A stretch of 64,000 nt of DNA from Pseudarthrobacter sp. MM222 (GTDB lineage Bacteria > Actinomycetota > Actinomycetes > Actinomycetales > Micrococcaceae): NCBI RefSeq assembly GCF_947090775.1, contig NZ_OX352321.1:1178001-1242000 (forward strand), given 5' to 3'. Below are positions 1 through 9,133 of this stretch, one piece after another. Below the pieces are notes generated by a model. It had not been told where the DNA came from. It ran no database searches and worked only from the letters and a program-made list of their open reading frames with translations. Position numbers and translations under genes: made by a program. The first letter of the stretch is position 1. Every line of letters begins with the position of its first letter.

Positions 1-249
1 CGCTTCTTCGGGGAGGATATCGGCTGGAAGGATGTTCACAGGGGCCTGGCGGGTAACGTCGACGGCCCCTACACTTGGTGGTCGCAACGGGGACAGGCCT
101 TCGACAACGACACCGGCTGGCGCATTGACTACCACATGGCCACGCCCGCCCTCGCTGCTGCCGCAGTGTCGGCCGTTGTTGACCGGGCGCCGTCCTGGGA
201 CACCCGCTTCTCCGACCACGCCCCGCTGGTAGTGGACTACCGGCTCTAG
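1..249 (+). CDS. xth: Exodeoxyribonuclease III, 3' end only
   Basis: The visible 82 C-terminal residues read in frame 1 to a TAG at 247-249. They contain WWSQRGQAFDNDTGWRIDY and SDHAPLVVDY, which are the C-terminal signatures of the exonuclease III/AP endonuclease (EEP) family, including the catalytic Asp-His pair in SDHAPL. The family removes abasic sites and 3' blocks in base excision repair. The N-terminal part with the first metal ligands lies outside the window. trpS follows after 18 bases on the same strand, so the two may be co-transcribed. Confidence 0.9.
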   Translation, partial: RFFGEDIGWKDVHRGLAGNVDGPYTWWSQRGQAFDNDTGWRIDYHMATPALAAAAVSAVVDRAPSWDTRFSDHAPLVVDYRL

Positions 250-255
250 TTTTAA

Positions 256-1389
<1,134 letters not shown>

Positions 1390-1393
1390 GCCG

Positions 1394-2029
1394 ATGTCCC
1401 CCGTCAGCAAAGTCACCCCGACAGACGCCCCGCGAGCCGGCAGGTCCCCCGCCGGCAACGGAAAGTCCCCCAGCGAGGGCATCAGCGTCGGAGTGATCCT
1501 GAAGTTCCCGCCGGAGGTCGCCGAGGAACTCCAGCGCTGGCGGGCCTCCTTCGGTGACCCCATGGCCGGCATCATCCCCGCCCACATCACGCTCGTGACC
1601 ACCACCATGACGCAGGACTGGGAGGCGACCCGCAGCCATGTGCGGACGGTCGCGAGCAAGCAGGAACCGTTCACAGTGACGATCGCCGGCACCGGATCCT
1701 TCCGGCCGGTCTCTCCCGTGGTCTTCCTCAAGGTCGACGACGGCTTCGGCCAGTGCGTCAGCCTGCACGAACAGCTCCAGACCGGCCCCCTGGAGCGCGA
1801 ACTGCCGTTTGCCTACCACCCGCACGTCACGGTTGCCCACGACGTCGCCCCCGAAAGCCTCGACGAGGCCGAAACGGTGCTCAAGGATTACCGGGCCACC
1901 TTCCCGGTGGCTAGCATGGGACTTTACGAGCACGACGACAACGGCATATGGCAGCTACGGGAAGAGCTTGACTTTGGGACCGAACGCGACGACGACAGAG
2001 GCCCGGGCGGCGCAGCAGACGCCCGCTGA
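1394..2029 (+). CDS. 2'-5' RNA ligase / 2H phosphoesterase family protein
   Basis: 211 aa. Two HxT motifs typical of the 2H phosphoesterase superfamily are visible: H64-I-T66 (PAHITLV) and H144-V-T146 (YHPHVTVAHD). Members hydrolyse or ligate 2',3'-cyclic or 2'-5' phosphoester bonds in RNA or nucleotides; the substrate here is unknown. The ATG at 1394 was preferred because it lies 4 bases after the trpS stop and gives a normal family length, whereas the reading frame upstream overlaps trpS. The 3' end overlaps the start of the BrkB-family gene by 56 bases in another frame. Confidence 0.8.
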   Translation: MSPVSKVTPTDAPRAGRSPAGNGKSPSEGISVGVILKFPPEVAEELQRWRASFGDPMAGIIPAHITLVTTTMTQDWEATRSHVRTVASKQEPFTVTIAGTGSFRPVSPVVFLKVDDGFGQCVSLHEQLQTGPLERELPFAYHPHVTVAHDVAPESLDEAETVLKDYRATFPVASMGLYEHDDNGIWQLREELDFGTERDDDRGPGGAADAR

Positions 2030-3140
2030 GCCGCCCCCTCCCACCGATCTGGCCCGGCTGAAGCTGGAGGTCATCCGGAAGAAAGTCGACTGGGGCAAGG
2101 CGCGCCGCTCCGGCGCCGGGGGACCCGCGGCGCTGCTGCCGATGATGCAGTGGCTGCTGGCCCGGCTCAACGCCTTCCGTCCCATGCGTGCGTTCCAGCA
2201 CTACGGGCGCCAGCACGGCCCGCTGATGAGTGCCGGCATTGGCTTCCGGATGTTCTTCTCCATCACCGGCCTGCTGGCCACCGGCTTCTCCCTGGCCGGA
2301 CTTGTGCTCCGCGGGCAGCCGGCCCTGCTGGACCGCGTGGTCCGCAGCGTGGCCACCAGTGCGCCCGGCCTGCTGAAGGTCGACGGCGGCGAGGGCCTGG
2401 TGGATCCCCAGGAGCTCCTGAACCCGGACGGGCTGGGCTGGGCCGCGGTGATCGCGGCCGCGGTGACAGTGGTGACCTCGCTGGGCTGGATCGACGGCCT
2501 GCGCGACGGCGTACGCGGCGTCATCGGGCTCGGCCCCCGGAAGATGAACCCGATCCTGCTCAAACTCCACGACATCGGCACCCTGCTGTTGCTGGGCGTC
2601 GCGCTGGTGATCAGCGCCGGCGCGTCGCTGGTCTTCGGTACCGCCGCGGGGTGGGTGACCGAACAGCTGAGCCTCGACCCCCTGGTGGCAGGACCGCTGA
2701 CCACCTCCGTCAAGATCGCCGTGCCGCTGCTGCTGGGCTGGGCCACGGCGCTGATCATGTTCAGGCTGGCCGCGGGAGTGAAGCTGGCCCGGCGTTCGCT
2801 GCTGGAAGGGACCATCCTTGCCGCGCTGGGCACCGGCGTGCTGCAGATCTTCAGCGCCGAACTGCTCGCCGGTGCGGGGCGGAACCCCATCCTGGCGCCA
2901 TTCGCCATCATCATCGGGCTGCTCATCTGGTTCAACCTGGTCAGCCAGGTGTACCTGATCGCCGCGGCCTGGGCCGCCATCCGGGAGGAAGACCTCAAGG
3001 CCGAGCCTGCTAGCAAGACCACCGGCTGGGGATCCCGCCAGGTGCAGCCCGGCAAGACCCCGGTGGAGCCGTCCCCGCGCCGGCGGAGCCCCGCAGCAGG
3101 GTTCAGGCGTCGAGGTATTGATCGGCCCACGCCGAAATAA
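1974..3140 (+). CDS. YihY/BrkB family inner-membrane protein
   Basis: About 388 aa with a Pro-rich N-terminus, a basic amphipathic stretch (RKKVDWGKARR), then about six hydrophobic segments. FQHYGRQHGPLMSAGIGFRMF is the typical YihY entry region (SAGIGFR instead of SAGIAY). Members are polytopic membrane proteins of uncertain role; the old RNase BN label is wrong for the family. No ATG is available in frame near the family start. TTG at 1974, preceded by a GGAAGAG-type ribosome site, is the best start. The 3' end overlaps the convergent alpha/beta hydrolase gene by 38 bases, so the two mRNAs would be antisense at their ends. Confidence 0.75.
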   Translation: MGPNATTTEARAAQQTPAEPPPPTDLARLKLEVIRKKVDWGKARRSGAGGPAALLPMMQWLLARLNAFRPMRAFQHYGRQHGPLMSAGIGFRMFFSITGLLATGFSLAGLVLRGQPALLDRVVRSVATSAPGLLKVDGGEGLVDPQELLNPDGLGWAAVIAAAVTVVTSLGWIDGLRDGVRGVIGLGPRKMNPILLKLHDIGTLLLLGVALVISAGASLVFGTAAGWVTEQLSLDPLVAGPLTTSVKIAVPLLLGWATALIMFRLAAGVKLARRSLLEGTILAALGTGVLQIFSAELLAGAGRNPILAPFAIIIGLLIWFNLVSQVYLIAAAWAAIREEDLKAEPASKTTGWGSRQVQPGKTPVEPSPRRRSPAAGFRRRGIDRPTPK

Positions 3141-3867
3141 TCTTCGCGGCACGCGCCGCCTGGCCCTTGCCGGTCAGGAGGTGGTCGCTGCCCTCCAGCG
3201 AGACGAAGCTGCGCGGGTGCCGCGCGGTCTGGAAGATGGAGCTGGCGTTCTCAATCCCGACGGTGTTGTCTGTGGGGGAGTGGAGCACCATCAGCGGCAG
3301 GTGCAGCCGGCGGATGCAGTCCGTCAGGTCGGCGTGTTCCAGGTCCTCCACGAAATGCCGGCGGATCTCGACCCGTTTGCCGCCCAGGTCCACTTCGGCG
3401 CTGCCTTCGCTGAGGATCCGGTCCAACGCGGCGTCAAAGACGTGGGCCACGTGCTTGGGCGAGAACGGGGCGCCCACGGTTGCGACGGCGTCGAGCTCCG
3501 GAATCTGGCCCGCCGCGGCCAGCACGGCGGCGCCGCCGAAGGAATGGCCCACCAGCAGGGAGGCGGCCCGGCCCGCTTCGCGCATGAATTCGGCGGCCTT
3601 CACGGTGTCCGCCACCTTGTGGCTGAAGGAACCCTCGGACCAGTGCCCTGCGGATTCGCCGAGCCCCAGGTTGTCGAAGCGGAGCATGCCCACGCCGTTG
3701 TCCGCCAGCGCCTTGCACATCCGGGACGCGGCGGGACTGTCCTTGCCCAGCGTGAAGCCGTGCGAGAACACGCCCCAGCCCTTCACCGGCCCCTCCGGGA
3801 CGTCGACGATGCCGGAGAGCAGCTCGCCGGTGGAACCGCGGAATGAGACTTTTTCGGAGCGGGACAT
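3103..3867 (-). CDS. Alpha/beta hydrolase (dienelactone-hydrolase-like)
   Basis: 254 aa, single alpha/beta hydrolase fold. The nucleophile elbow is GHSFGG, the late acid region is LMVLHSPTDNTVG, and the catalytic His is in GSDHLLTG. These are the Ser-Asp-His triad positions of cytosolic esterases/acyl hydrolases. Substrate is not predictable. It has no signal peptide. The ATG at 3867 follows GAAAGG at a good spacing. Its 3' end overlaps the BrkB-family gene on the other strand by 38 bases, leaving no room for a separate terminator between them. Confidence 0.85.
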   Translation of the reverse strand: MSRSEKVSFRGSTGELLSGIVDVPEGPVKGWGVFSHGFTLGKDSPAASRMCKALADNGVGMLRFDNLGLGESAGHWSEGSFSHKVADTVKAAEFMREAGRAASLLVGHSFGGAAVLAAAGQIPELDAVATVGAPFSPKHVAHVFDAALDRILSEGSAEVDLGGKRVEIRRHFVEDLEHADLTDCIRRLHLPLMVLHSPTDNTVGIENASSIFQTARHPRSFVSLEGSDHLLTGKGQAARAAKIISAWADQYLDA

Positions 3868-3892
3868 GGGGACCCTTTCGTTGGGTGCCTTT

Positions 3893-3938
3893 ACGACGAC
3901 GGCGCCCCCACCCGAAAGGTGAGAGGCGCCGTCGTCGT
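3893..3938 (-). terminator. Hairpin downstream of sdhB
   Basis: A perfect 14-bp stem (3893-3906 with 3925-3938, half ACGACGACGGCGCC) encloses an 18-base loop containing a further CACC/GGTG stem. It lies between the sdhB stop and the next minus-strand gene and probably ends the sdhCDAB transcript. There is no U-tract, so a strict intrinsic terminator is not assured. Confidence 0.6.
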
Positions 3939-3975
3939 ACTGCTTTAGTCGAACTGCTCTAGTCGTACTGCTTGG
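3934..3975. repeat. Three imperfect 14-bp tandem repeats after sdhB
   Basis: Units at 3934-3947, 3948-3961 and 3962-3975 read GTCGTACTGCTTTA, GTCGAACTGCTCTA and GTCGTACTGCTTGG. They start inside the right arm of the hairpin and end 12 bases from the sdhB stop codon. Nothing suggests coding. They look like slippage duplications. Confidence 0.75.
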
Positions 3976-3987
3976 GGCGAGCGGTCG

Positions 3988-4770
3988 CTAGATCTTGCGG
4001 GACAGGATGGCCTGCTTGACCTCGGCGATTGCCTGCGTGACCTGGATGCCGCGGGGGCATGCTTCGGTGCAGTTGAAGGTGGTGCGGCAGCGCCACACGC
4101 CTTCCTTGTCGTTGAGGATCTCCAGGCGCATGTCGCCGGCGTCATCGCGGGAATCGAAGATGAAGCGGTGCGCGTTGACGATCGCGGCCGGGCCGAAGTA
4201 CTGGCCGTCGGTCCAGAACACCGGGCAGGACGAGGTGCACGCGGCGCAGAGGATGCACTTGGTGGTGTCGTCGAACCGCTCGCGGTCCTCGGCGGACTGC
4301 AGGCGTTCCTTGGTGGGCTCGTGGCCGCGGTTGATCAGGAAGGGCATGACTTCGCGGAAGGACTGGAAGAACGGCTCCATGTCCACGATCAGGTCCTTCT
4401 CCACCGGCAGGCCCTTGATCGGCTCGACCGTGATGGGCTTGGACGTGTCCAGGTCCTTCAGCAGGGTCTTGCAGGCGAGGCGGTTGCGGCCGTTGATGCG
4501 CATGGCATCGGAACCGCAGACGCCGTGGGCACAGGACCGGCGGAAGGAGACGCTGCCGTCGATTTCCCACTTGATCTTGTGCAGGGCGTCCAGGACGCGG
4601 TCCGTGCCGTACATGGTGACCTTGAAGTCATCCCACGTGGCGTCCTCGGAGACCTCAGGGTTGTAGCGGCGCACGCGCAGCGTGACGTCGAAGGACGGGA
4701 TCTCCCCGCCGCCGCCGACGCCGGCGGGCAGTTCGATCTTGGATGCTGGCTCAGCGAGTTCAGCGCTCAT
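3988..4770 (-). CDS. sdhB: Succinate dehydrogenase iron-sulfur subunit
   Basis: 260 aa. The subunit carries electrons from the flavoprotein to quinone in complex II. The [2Fe-2S] site is visible as SCAHGVCGSD (C80, C85, with Asp in the third position as in many SdhB) plus C100. The C-terminal ferredoxin-like part has CILCAACTSSCPVF and CRTTFNCTEACPRG, giving the [4Fe-4S] and [3Fe-4S] ligands. It is the last gene of sdhCDAB, starting one base from the end of sdhA, so translation is probably coupled. The N-terminus is about 20 residues longer than in E. coli. A hairpin follows at 3893-3938. Confidence 0.97.
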   Translation of the reverse strand: MSAELAEPASKIELPAGVGGGGEIPSFDVTLRVRRYNPEVSEDATWDDFKVTMYGTDRVLDALHKIKWEIDGSVSFRRSCAHGVCGSDAMRINGRNRLACKTLLKDLDTSKPITVEPIKGLPVEKDLIVDMEPFFQSFREVMPFLINRGHEPTKERLQSAEDRERFDDTTKCILCAACTSSCPVFWTDGQYFGPAAIVNAHRFIFDSRDDAGDMRLEILNDKEGVWRCRTTFNCTEACPRGIQVTQAIAEVKQAILSRKI

Positions 4771-4771
4771 C

Positions 4772-6571
4772 TTAGTACTTCCTCACCATCGGCTCGTAGC
4801 GCGTAAAGACCACCGGTTTGGTGGCAAGCCGGATGCCGGCAATCGACTCGGCGGAACCATCCGCCGGGGCGTGCTCATCCTTGTACGCCATGGAGTGTTT
4901 CATGAATTTTTCGTCGTCGCGCTCGGGGAAGTCCTCGCGGAAGTGTCCGCCACGGGATTCCTCGCGGTGCAGGGCCGCCACGGTCATGACCTTGGCGAGC
5001 TCCAGCAGGAAGCCCAGTTCCACGGCCTCCAGCAGGTCCAGGTTGAAGCGCTTGCCCTTGTCCTGGACGCTGATGCGCTGGTAGCGCTCCTCGAAGGACG
5101 CGATGTCCCGCAGGACCTGGTCCAGCGTCTCCGCGGTGCGGAACACCTGCATGTTGGCATCCATGGTGTCCTGCAGTTCCTTGCGGATCGCGGCGACCTT
5201 CTCGGTGCCGTCAGCCGTGCGGACGTGGTTCAGCAGGTCCAGCGTGTAGGCCTCCGGATCTGCGGGCAGTTCCACGAAGTCCGCGGTCTTGGCGTACTCC
5301 GCGGCGGCGATGCCGGCGCGCTTGCCGAAGACGTTGATGTCCAGCAGCGAGTTGGTGCCGAGGCGGTTGGAGCCGTGTACCGAAACGCAGGCGACCTCAC
5401 CGGCGGCGTAGAGGCCCGGGACCACGGTGTCGTTGTCCTGGAGCACCTCGGCGCTGATGTTGGTGGGGATGCCGCCCATGGCGTAGTGCGCCGTCGGGAA
5501 GACCGGAACCGGTTCCGTGTACGGTTCCACGCCGAGGTAGGTGCGGGCGAATTCGGTGATGTCCGGGAGCTTGGCGTCGATGTGCGCCGGCTCCAGGTGC
5601 GTCAGGTCCAGGAGGACGTAGTCCTTGTTCGGGCCGCAGCCGCGTCCCTCACGCACCTCGTTGGCCATGGAACGGGCCACGATGTCGCGGGGCGCGAGGT
5701 CCTTGATGGTCGGGGCGTAGCGCTCCATAAAGCGCTCACCCTCGGAGTTACGCAGGATGGCGCCTTCGCCGCGGGCAGCCTCGGACAGCAGGATGCCCAG
5801 GCCCGCGAGGCCTGTCGGGTGGAACTGGAAGAACTCCATGTCCTCCAGGGGGATGCCGCGGCGGAACGCGATGCCCATGCCGTCACCGGTGAGGGTGTGG
5901 GCGTTGGAGGTGGTCTTGAAGACCTTGCCGGCGCCGCCGGAGGCGAACACGACGGACTTGGCCTGGAAGACGTGCAGTTCGCCGGAGGCGAGGTCATAGG
6001 AGACGACGCCGGCAACGCGCTTCTGCTTGTACGGGGTGCCGTCCTCACGGACCGCGTCTTCCTCGACGGTCAGCAGGTCCAGCACGTAGTACTCGTTGTA
6101 GAACTCGACGTTGTGCTTGACGCAGTTTTGGTACAGGGTCTGCAGGATCATGTGGCCGGTGCGGTCGGCGGCGTAGCAGGCGCGGCGGACCGGAGCCTTG
6201 CCGTGATCGCGGGTGTGGCCACCGAAACGGCGCTGGTCAATGCGGCCCTCGGGCGTGCGGTTGAACGGCAGGCCCATCTTTTCCAGGTCCAGGACGGCGT
6301 CGATCGCTTCCTTCGCCATGACCTCGGCTGCATCCTGGTCAACGAGGTAATCGCCGCCCTTGATGGTGTCAAAGGTGTGCCACTCCCAGTTGTCTTCCTC
6401 GACATTCGCCAGGGCCGCACACATGCCGCCCTGCGCCGCGCCGGTGTGGGAGCGGGTGGGGTACAGCTTGGTCAATACTGCCGTTCGGGCGCGCTGACCT
6501 GATTCAATCGCCGCGCGCATCCCGGCGCCACCGGCACCGACGATGACGACGTCGTACTTATGGACCTGCAT
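4772..6571 (-). CDS. sdhA: Succinate dehydrogenase flavoprotein subunit
   Basis: 599 aa; oxidises succinate to fumarate with covalently bound FAD. Visible motifs are the dinucleotide fold VVIVGAGGAG near the N-terminus, the FAD-linking His in RSHTGAAQGG, the active-site region around HPTGLAG and GSNRLGTNSLLD. The ATG at 6571 (MQVHKYDVV) was chosen over TTG at 6592 because a GAGAGAAAGAG stretch lies about 7-17 bases before it. Between sdhA and sdhD is a 159-base spacer holding small hairpins, including the palindrome GTGCCCGCGGGCAC at 6694-6707, but no gene; it may tune subunit ratios or mRNA stability. Confidence 0.97.
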   Translation of the reverse strand: MQVHKYDVVIVGAGGAGMRAAIESGQRARTAVLTKLYPTRSHTGAAQGGMCAALANVEEDNWEWHTFDTIKGGDYLVDQDAAEVMAKEAIDAVLDLEKMGLPFNRTPEGRIDQRRFGGHTRDHGKAPVRRACYAADRTGHMILQTLYQNCVKHNVEFYNEYYVLDLLTVEEDAVREDGTPYKQKRVAGVVSYDLASGELHVFQAKSVVFASGGAGKVFKTTSNAHTLTGDGMGIAFRRGIPLEDMEFFQFHPTGLAGLGILLSEAARGEGAILRNSEGERFMERYAPTIKDLAPRDIVARSMANEVREGRGCGPNKDYVLLDLTHLEPAHIDAKLPDITEFARTYLGVEPYTEPVPVFPTAHYAMGGIPTNISAEVLQDNDTVVPGLYAAGEVACVSVHGSNRLGTNSLLDINVFGKRAGIAAAEYAKTADFVELPADPEAYTLDLLNHVRTADGTEKVAAIRKELQDTMDANMQVFRTAETLDQVLRDIASFEERYQRISVQDKGKRFNLDLLEAVELGFLLELAKVMTVAALHREESRGGHFREDFPERDDEKFMKHSMAYKDEHAPADGSAESIAGIRLATKPVVFTRYEPMVRKY

Positions 6572-6730
6572 ACCAGACGCTCTTTCTCTCAAAATTCGGT
6601 ATCAAACACCGGCCGGCGGAGCCTGCCCGGTGAAGTCTCGTGATCCCAAACCTGCACCGGGCAGGGGTGGGTTGCCTTGACGGACCGCAGCTTGTGCCCG
6701 CGGGCACGGCTCGGAACGGCAGCGCCGCTG

Positions 6731-7228
6731 CTACGGCGCGGGGCAGAATCCGCCCGGCAGCTGAACGCCGTTGACCACGGGGCACGGGTCAAAGGTGAAG
6801 ATGACCAGGGTGCCCAGGATGATGATGACGGTAGTGGCCGCGTACAGGACGATCTTGAGCCAGAGACGCGTGGCGTCCTTTTCGGCGTAGTCGTTGATGA
6901 TGGTGCGGACACCGTTGGTGCCGTGCAACATGGCCAGCCACAGCATGGCCAGGTCCCAGATCTGCCAGAACGGGTCGGCCCACTTGCCGGCCACGAAGCC
7001 GAAGTCGATGGCATGGATGCCGTCGCCTACGAGCAGATTGACCGTCAGGTGGCCGAAGATGAGGACCACGAGGACGACGCCGGAAAGCCGCATGAAGAGC
7101 CAGGCGAACATCTCGAAGTTGCCCTTGGACGTGCCGCTGCGGCGGTACTGCGGGGCGATGCGGTCGCCGCCGACCTTGGCTGCGCCCGCCTTCCCGCTGC
7201 GGGGACTCTGAATCTCAGTTGCACTCAT
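6731..7228 (-). CDS. sdhD: Succinate dehydrogenase hydrophobic membrane anchor
   Basis: 165 aa with three predicted membrane spans: around FAWLFMRLSGVVLVVLIFGH, DLAMLWLAMLHGTNGV and LYAATTVIIILGTLVIF. The His in the first span (FGHLTVN) fits the haem-ligand position of the family. With SdhC it anchors complex II and forms the quinone site. The start ATG at 7228 (MSATEIQSP) lies two bases after the sdhC stop; frames extending upstream overlap sdhC and were rejected. The C-terminus is Pro/Cys-containing and ends before a 159-base spacer to sdhA. Confidence 0.9.
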   Translation of the reverse strand: MSATEIQSPRSGKAGAAKVGGDRIAPQYRRSGTSKGNFEMFAWLFMRLSGVVLVVLIFGHLTVNLLVGDGIHAIDFGFVAGKWADPFWQIWDLAMLWLAMLHGTNGVRTIINDYAEKDATRLWLKIVLYAATTVIIILGTLVIFTFDPCPVVNGVQLPGGFCPAP

Positions 7229-7230
7229 GG

Positions 7231-7611
7231 CTAGTGACCTCCAAGGGCGAGGGAAAGGTGGCGGATGGAGAAGCCCACCATGACGACGACCCAGAGAACG
7301 AGCACCGTCCACAGCATCTGGCGCTGGTACTTCGCGCCCTTCTTCCAGAAGTCGACGGCGATGATCCGCAGGCCGTTGAAGGCGTGGAACACGATCGCTG
7401 CGACGAGGCCCGTTTCACCCAGGGCCATCAGGGGGTTCTTGTAGGCACCGATCACGGCGGTGTACGCCTCGGGGGACACACGCACCAATGAGGTGTCCAG
7501 CACGTGGACCAACAAGAAGAAAAAGATCACTACACCGGTAATGCGATGTCCAACCCAGGACCACATGCCTTCACGGCCGCGGTACAAGGTGCCAGCTGGT
7601 TTTGTCGGCAC
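7231..7611 (-). CDS. sdhC: Succinate dehydrogenase cytochrome b556 subunit
   Basis: 126 aa, three membrane spans. The N-terminal motif GTLYRGREGMWSWVGHRITG and the His in FLLVHVLDTS match the actinobacterial SdhC family, with the second as probable haem ligand. The GTG at 7611 was chosen because AGGGAGG lies 8 bases upstream; longer in-frame starts have no ribosome site. It is the first gene of the minus-strand sdhCDAB operon, driven from the promoter at 7695-7730 in the region shared with manC. Confidence 0.92.
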   Translation of the reverse strand: MPTKPAGTLYRGREGMWSWVGHRITGVVIFFFLLVHVLDTSLVRVSPEAYTAVIGAYKNPLMALGETGLVAAIVFHAFNGLRIIAVDFWKKGAKYQRQMLWTVLVLWVVVMVGFSIRHLSLALGGH

Positions 7612-7694
7612 TGAATAAACCTCCCTGCAACACAGCGGCGCTGGCATGGGATCCACGCGGGGGGAACGCCTGCTGCGAGAGCACTCGTAAGCTC

Positions 7695-7730
7695 AAGCCT
7701 AAATCTAGGCTTCGCTCACAGCTTATTCAA
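7695..7730 (-). promoter_or_regulatory. sdh operon promoter with palindrome over the -10
   Basis: On the minus strand, TTGAAT (7725-7730) and TAGATT (7702-7707) are separated by exactly 17 bases, a near-ideal sigma-70-type promoter for sdhC. An inverted repeat AAGCCTA aatc TAGGCTT (7695-7712) straddles the -10, as expected for a repressor operator. The leader to the GTG start is about 85 bases and ends in the AGGGAGG ribosome site. The rest of the 291-base gap to manC shows no further clear element. Confidence 0.7.
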
Positions 7731-7902
7731 TTCAGCCCCCGGTAGGTGACAGGCCCCGGCGCGGTTTTCGTGCCCTTTTGAGACGAACACCACATTTGCT
7801 GCCCCGGCGGAGACCGTTGCCGGGCGGTTGCGCGCGCGGGCTGGGCCGTGTCCTGTGCATTGCTCCAAGGCGGCCGGAGCGCATTCGGCTAAAGTAGCCC
7901 TG

Positions 7903-9048
7903 ATGACTACAGACAAAGTGACAAGCCAGGACTCACCCAACGACTCGGCCCTGGGCCGGTTTATTGCCGTGATTCCGGCAGGCGGGGTGGGGACCCGCCT
8001 CTGGCCCCTGTCGCGGGCAGCAGCCCCGAAGTTTCTGCACGACCTCACGGGGTCGGGCAGCACCTTGCTGAGATCCACGTACGACCGGCTGGAGCCGCTG
8101 GCCGGCAAGCACATGCTCGTGGTGACCGGAAAGGCCCACCGTGACGCCGTCTGCCGCCAGTTGCCGGAGATTGACGACGCGGACCTGGTGCTGGAGAGCG
8201 AGCCCAAGGACTCCGGCGCCGCCATCGGCCTCGCCGCGGCCATCCTGCACGAGCGCGACCCGGACACCATCATGGGCTCCTTCGCCGCGGACCAGGTGAT
8301 CAGTCCGGACGGGCTGTTCCATGATGCCGTCAGGGAGGCCATCCACGCCGCCGCGGCCGGCAAGATTGTCACGATCGGCATTATGCCCACGCACCCCTCC
8401 ACCGGGTTCGGCTACATCCGGGCCGGGAAGAACCTTGGCGTGGCCGGGGCCCCCAGCGCGCAGGCCGTCGTCGAATTCGTGGAGAAGCCCAGCGAAGAGG
8501 TCGCCCAGGAGTATGTCGACAGTGGCGAATACGTCTGGAATGCCGGGATGTTCGTGGCTCCGGTCTCGCTGATGCTCAAGCACCTCGAAGCCAACCAGCC
8601 CGAACTCTTCGCCGGCTTGCAGGAAATCGCCCAGGCCTGGGACACCCCGCAGCGCGATGAGGTCCAGGCCCGTGTCTGGCCCACCCTGCCCAAGATCGCC
8701 ATCGACTACGCCGTGGCCGAACCGGCCGCCGCCGCCGGCGACGTCGCCGTCGTTCCGGGTACGTTCCGGTGGGACGACGTCGGGGACTTCGCCTCGGTGG
8801 GCCGGCTCAACAGCGCCAAGGAAGTCAAGGACGTCACCGTGATTGGTGAGGGCGCCCGCGTCTTCACGGAGGACGCGAGCGGCGTGGTGGTCTCCGATAC
8901 CAAGCGCGTGATCGCGCTGATCGGGATCAAGGACGTTGTGGTGGTCGATACCCCGGACGCTTTGCTCGTGATGCACAAGGAGCACTCGCAGCGCGTCAAG
9001 CAGGCTGTCGACGCCCTCAAGGCCAGCGGCGACACCGACGTCCTGTAG
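7903..9048 (+). CDS. manC: Mannose-1-phosphate guanylyltransferase
   Basis: 381 aa nucleotidyltransferase making GDP-mannose from mannose-1-phosphate and GTP, feeding mannosylated glycans and lipids. The GT-A signature AGGVGTRLWPLSR (residues 26-38) and FVEKPS and NAGMF motifs are present. The protein lacks the C-terminal isomerase domain of long ManC forms, so it is a single-function enzyme. The ATG at 7903 has TAAAGT (7890-7895) seven bases upstream and no ribosome site, so the mRNA may be leaderless. It is transcribed divergently from sdhCDAB. Confidence 0.93.
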   Translation: MTTDKVTSQDSPNDSALGRFIAVIPAGGVGTRLWPLSRAAAPKFLHDLTGSGSTLLRSTYDRLEPLAGKHMLVVTGKAHRDAVCRQLPEIDDADLVLESEPKDSGAAIGLAAAILHERDPDTIMGSFAADQVISPDGLFHDAVREAIHAAAAGKIVTIGIMPTHPSTGFGYIRAGKNLGVAGAPSAQAVVEFVEKPSEEVAQEYVDSGEYVWNAGMFVAPVSLMLKHLEANQPELFAGLQEIAQAWDTPQRDEVQARVWPTLPKIAIDYAVAEPAAAAGDVAVVPGTFRWDDVGDFASVGRLNSAKEVKDVTVIGEGARVFTEDASGVVVSDTKRVIALIGIKDVVVVDTPDALLVMHKEHSQRVKQAVDALKASGDTDVL

Positions 9049-9133
9049 CCCCTGAATTGCGGCGATTGTTCAGGAAGCCGTAACGCGCCGTACCCGATGC
9101 CGGTAATTGTTACGTGCTCGCTAGAGTTATTGG

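Noticed and set aside
4682..6502. Plus-strand frame of 606 codons opposite sdhA
   Set aside because: Antisense shadow of sdhA; the sdhA frame has intact flavoprotein motifs.
6572..6592. TTG start 7 codons upstream in sdhA
   Set aside because: It overlaps the purine-rich ribosome site of the ATG at 6571, which also fits the family start.
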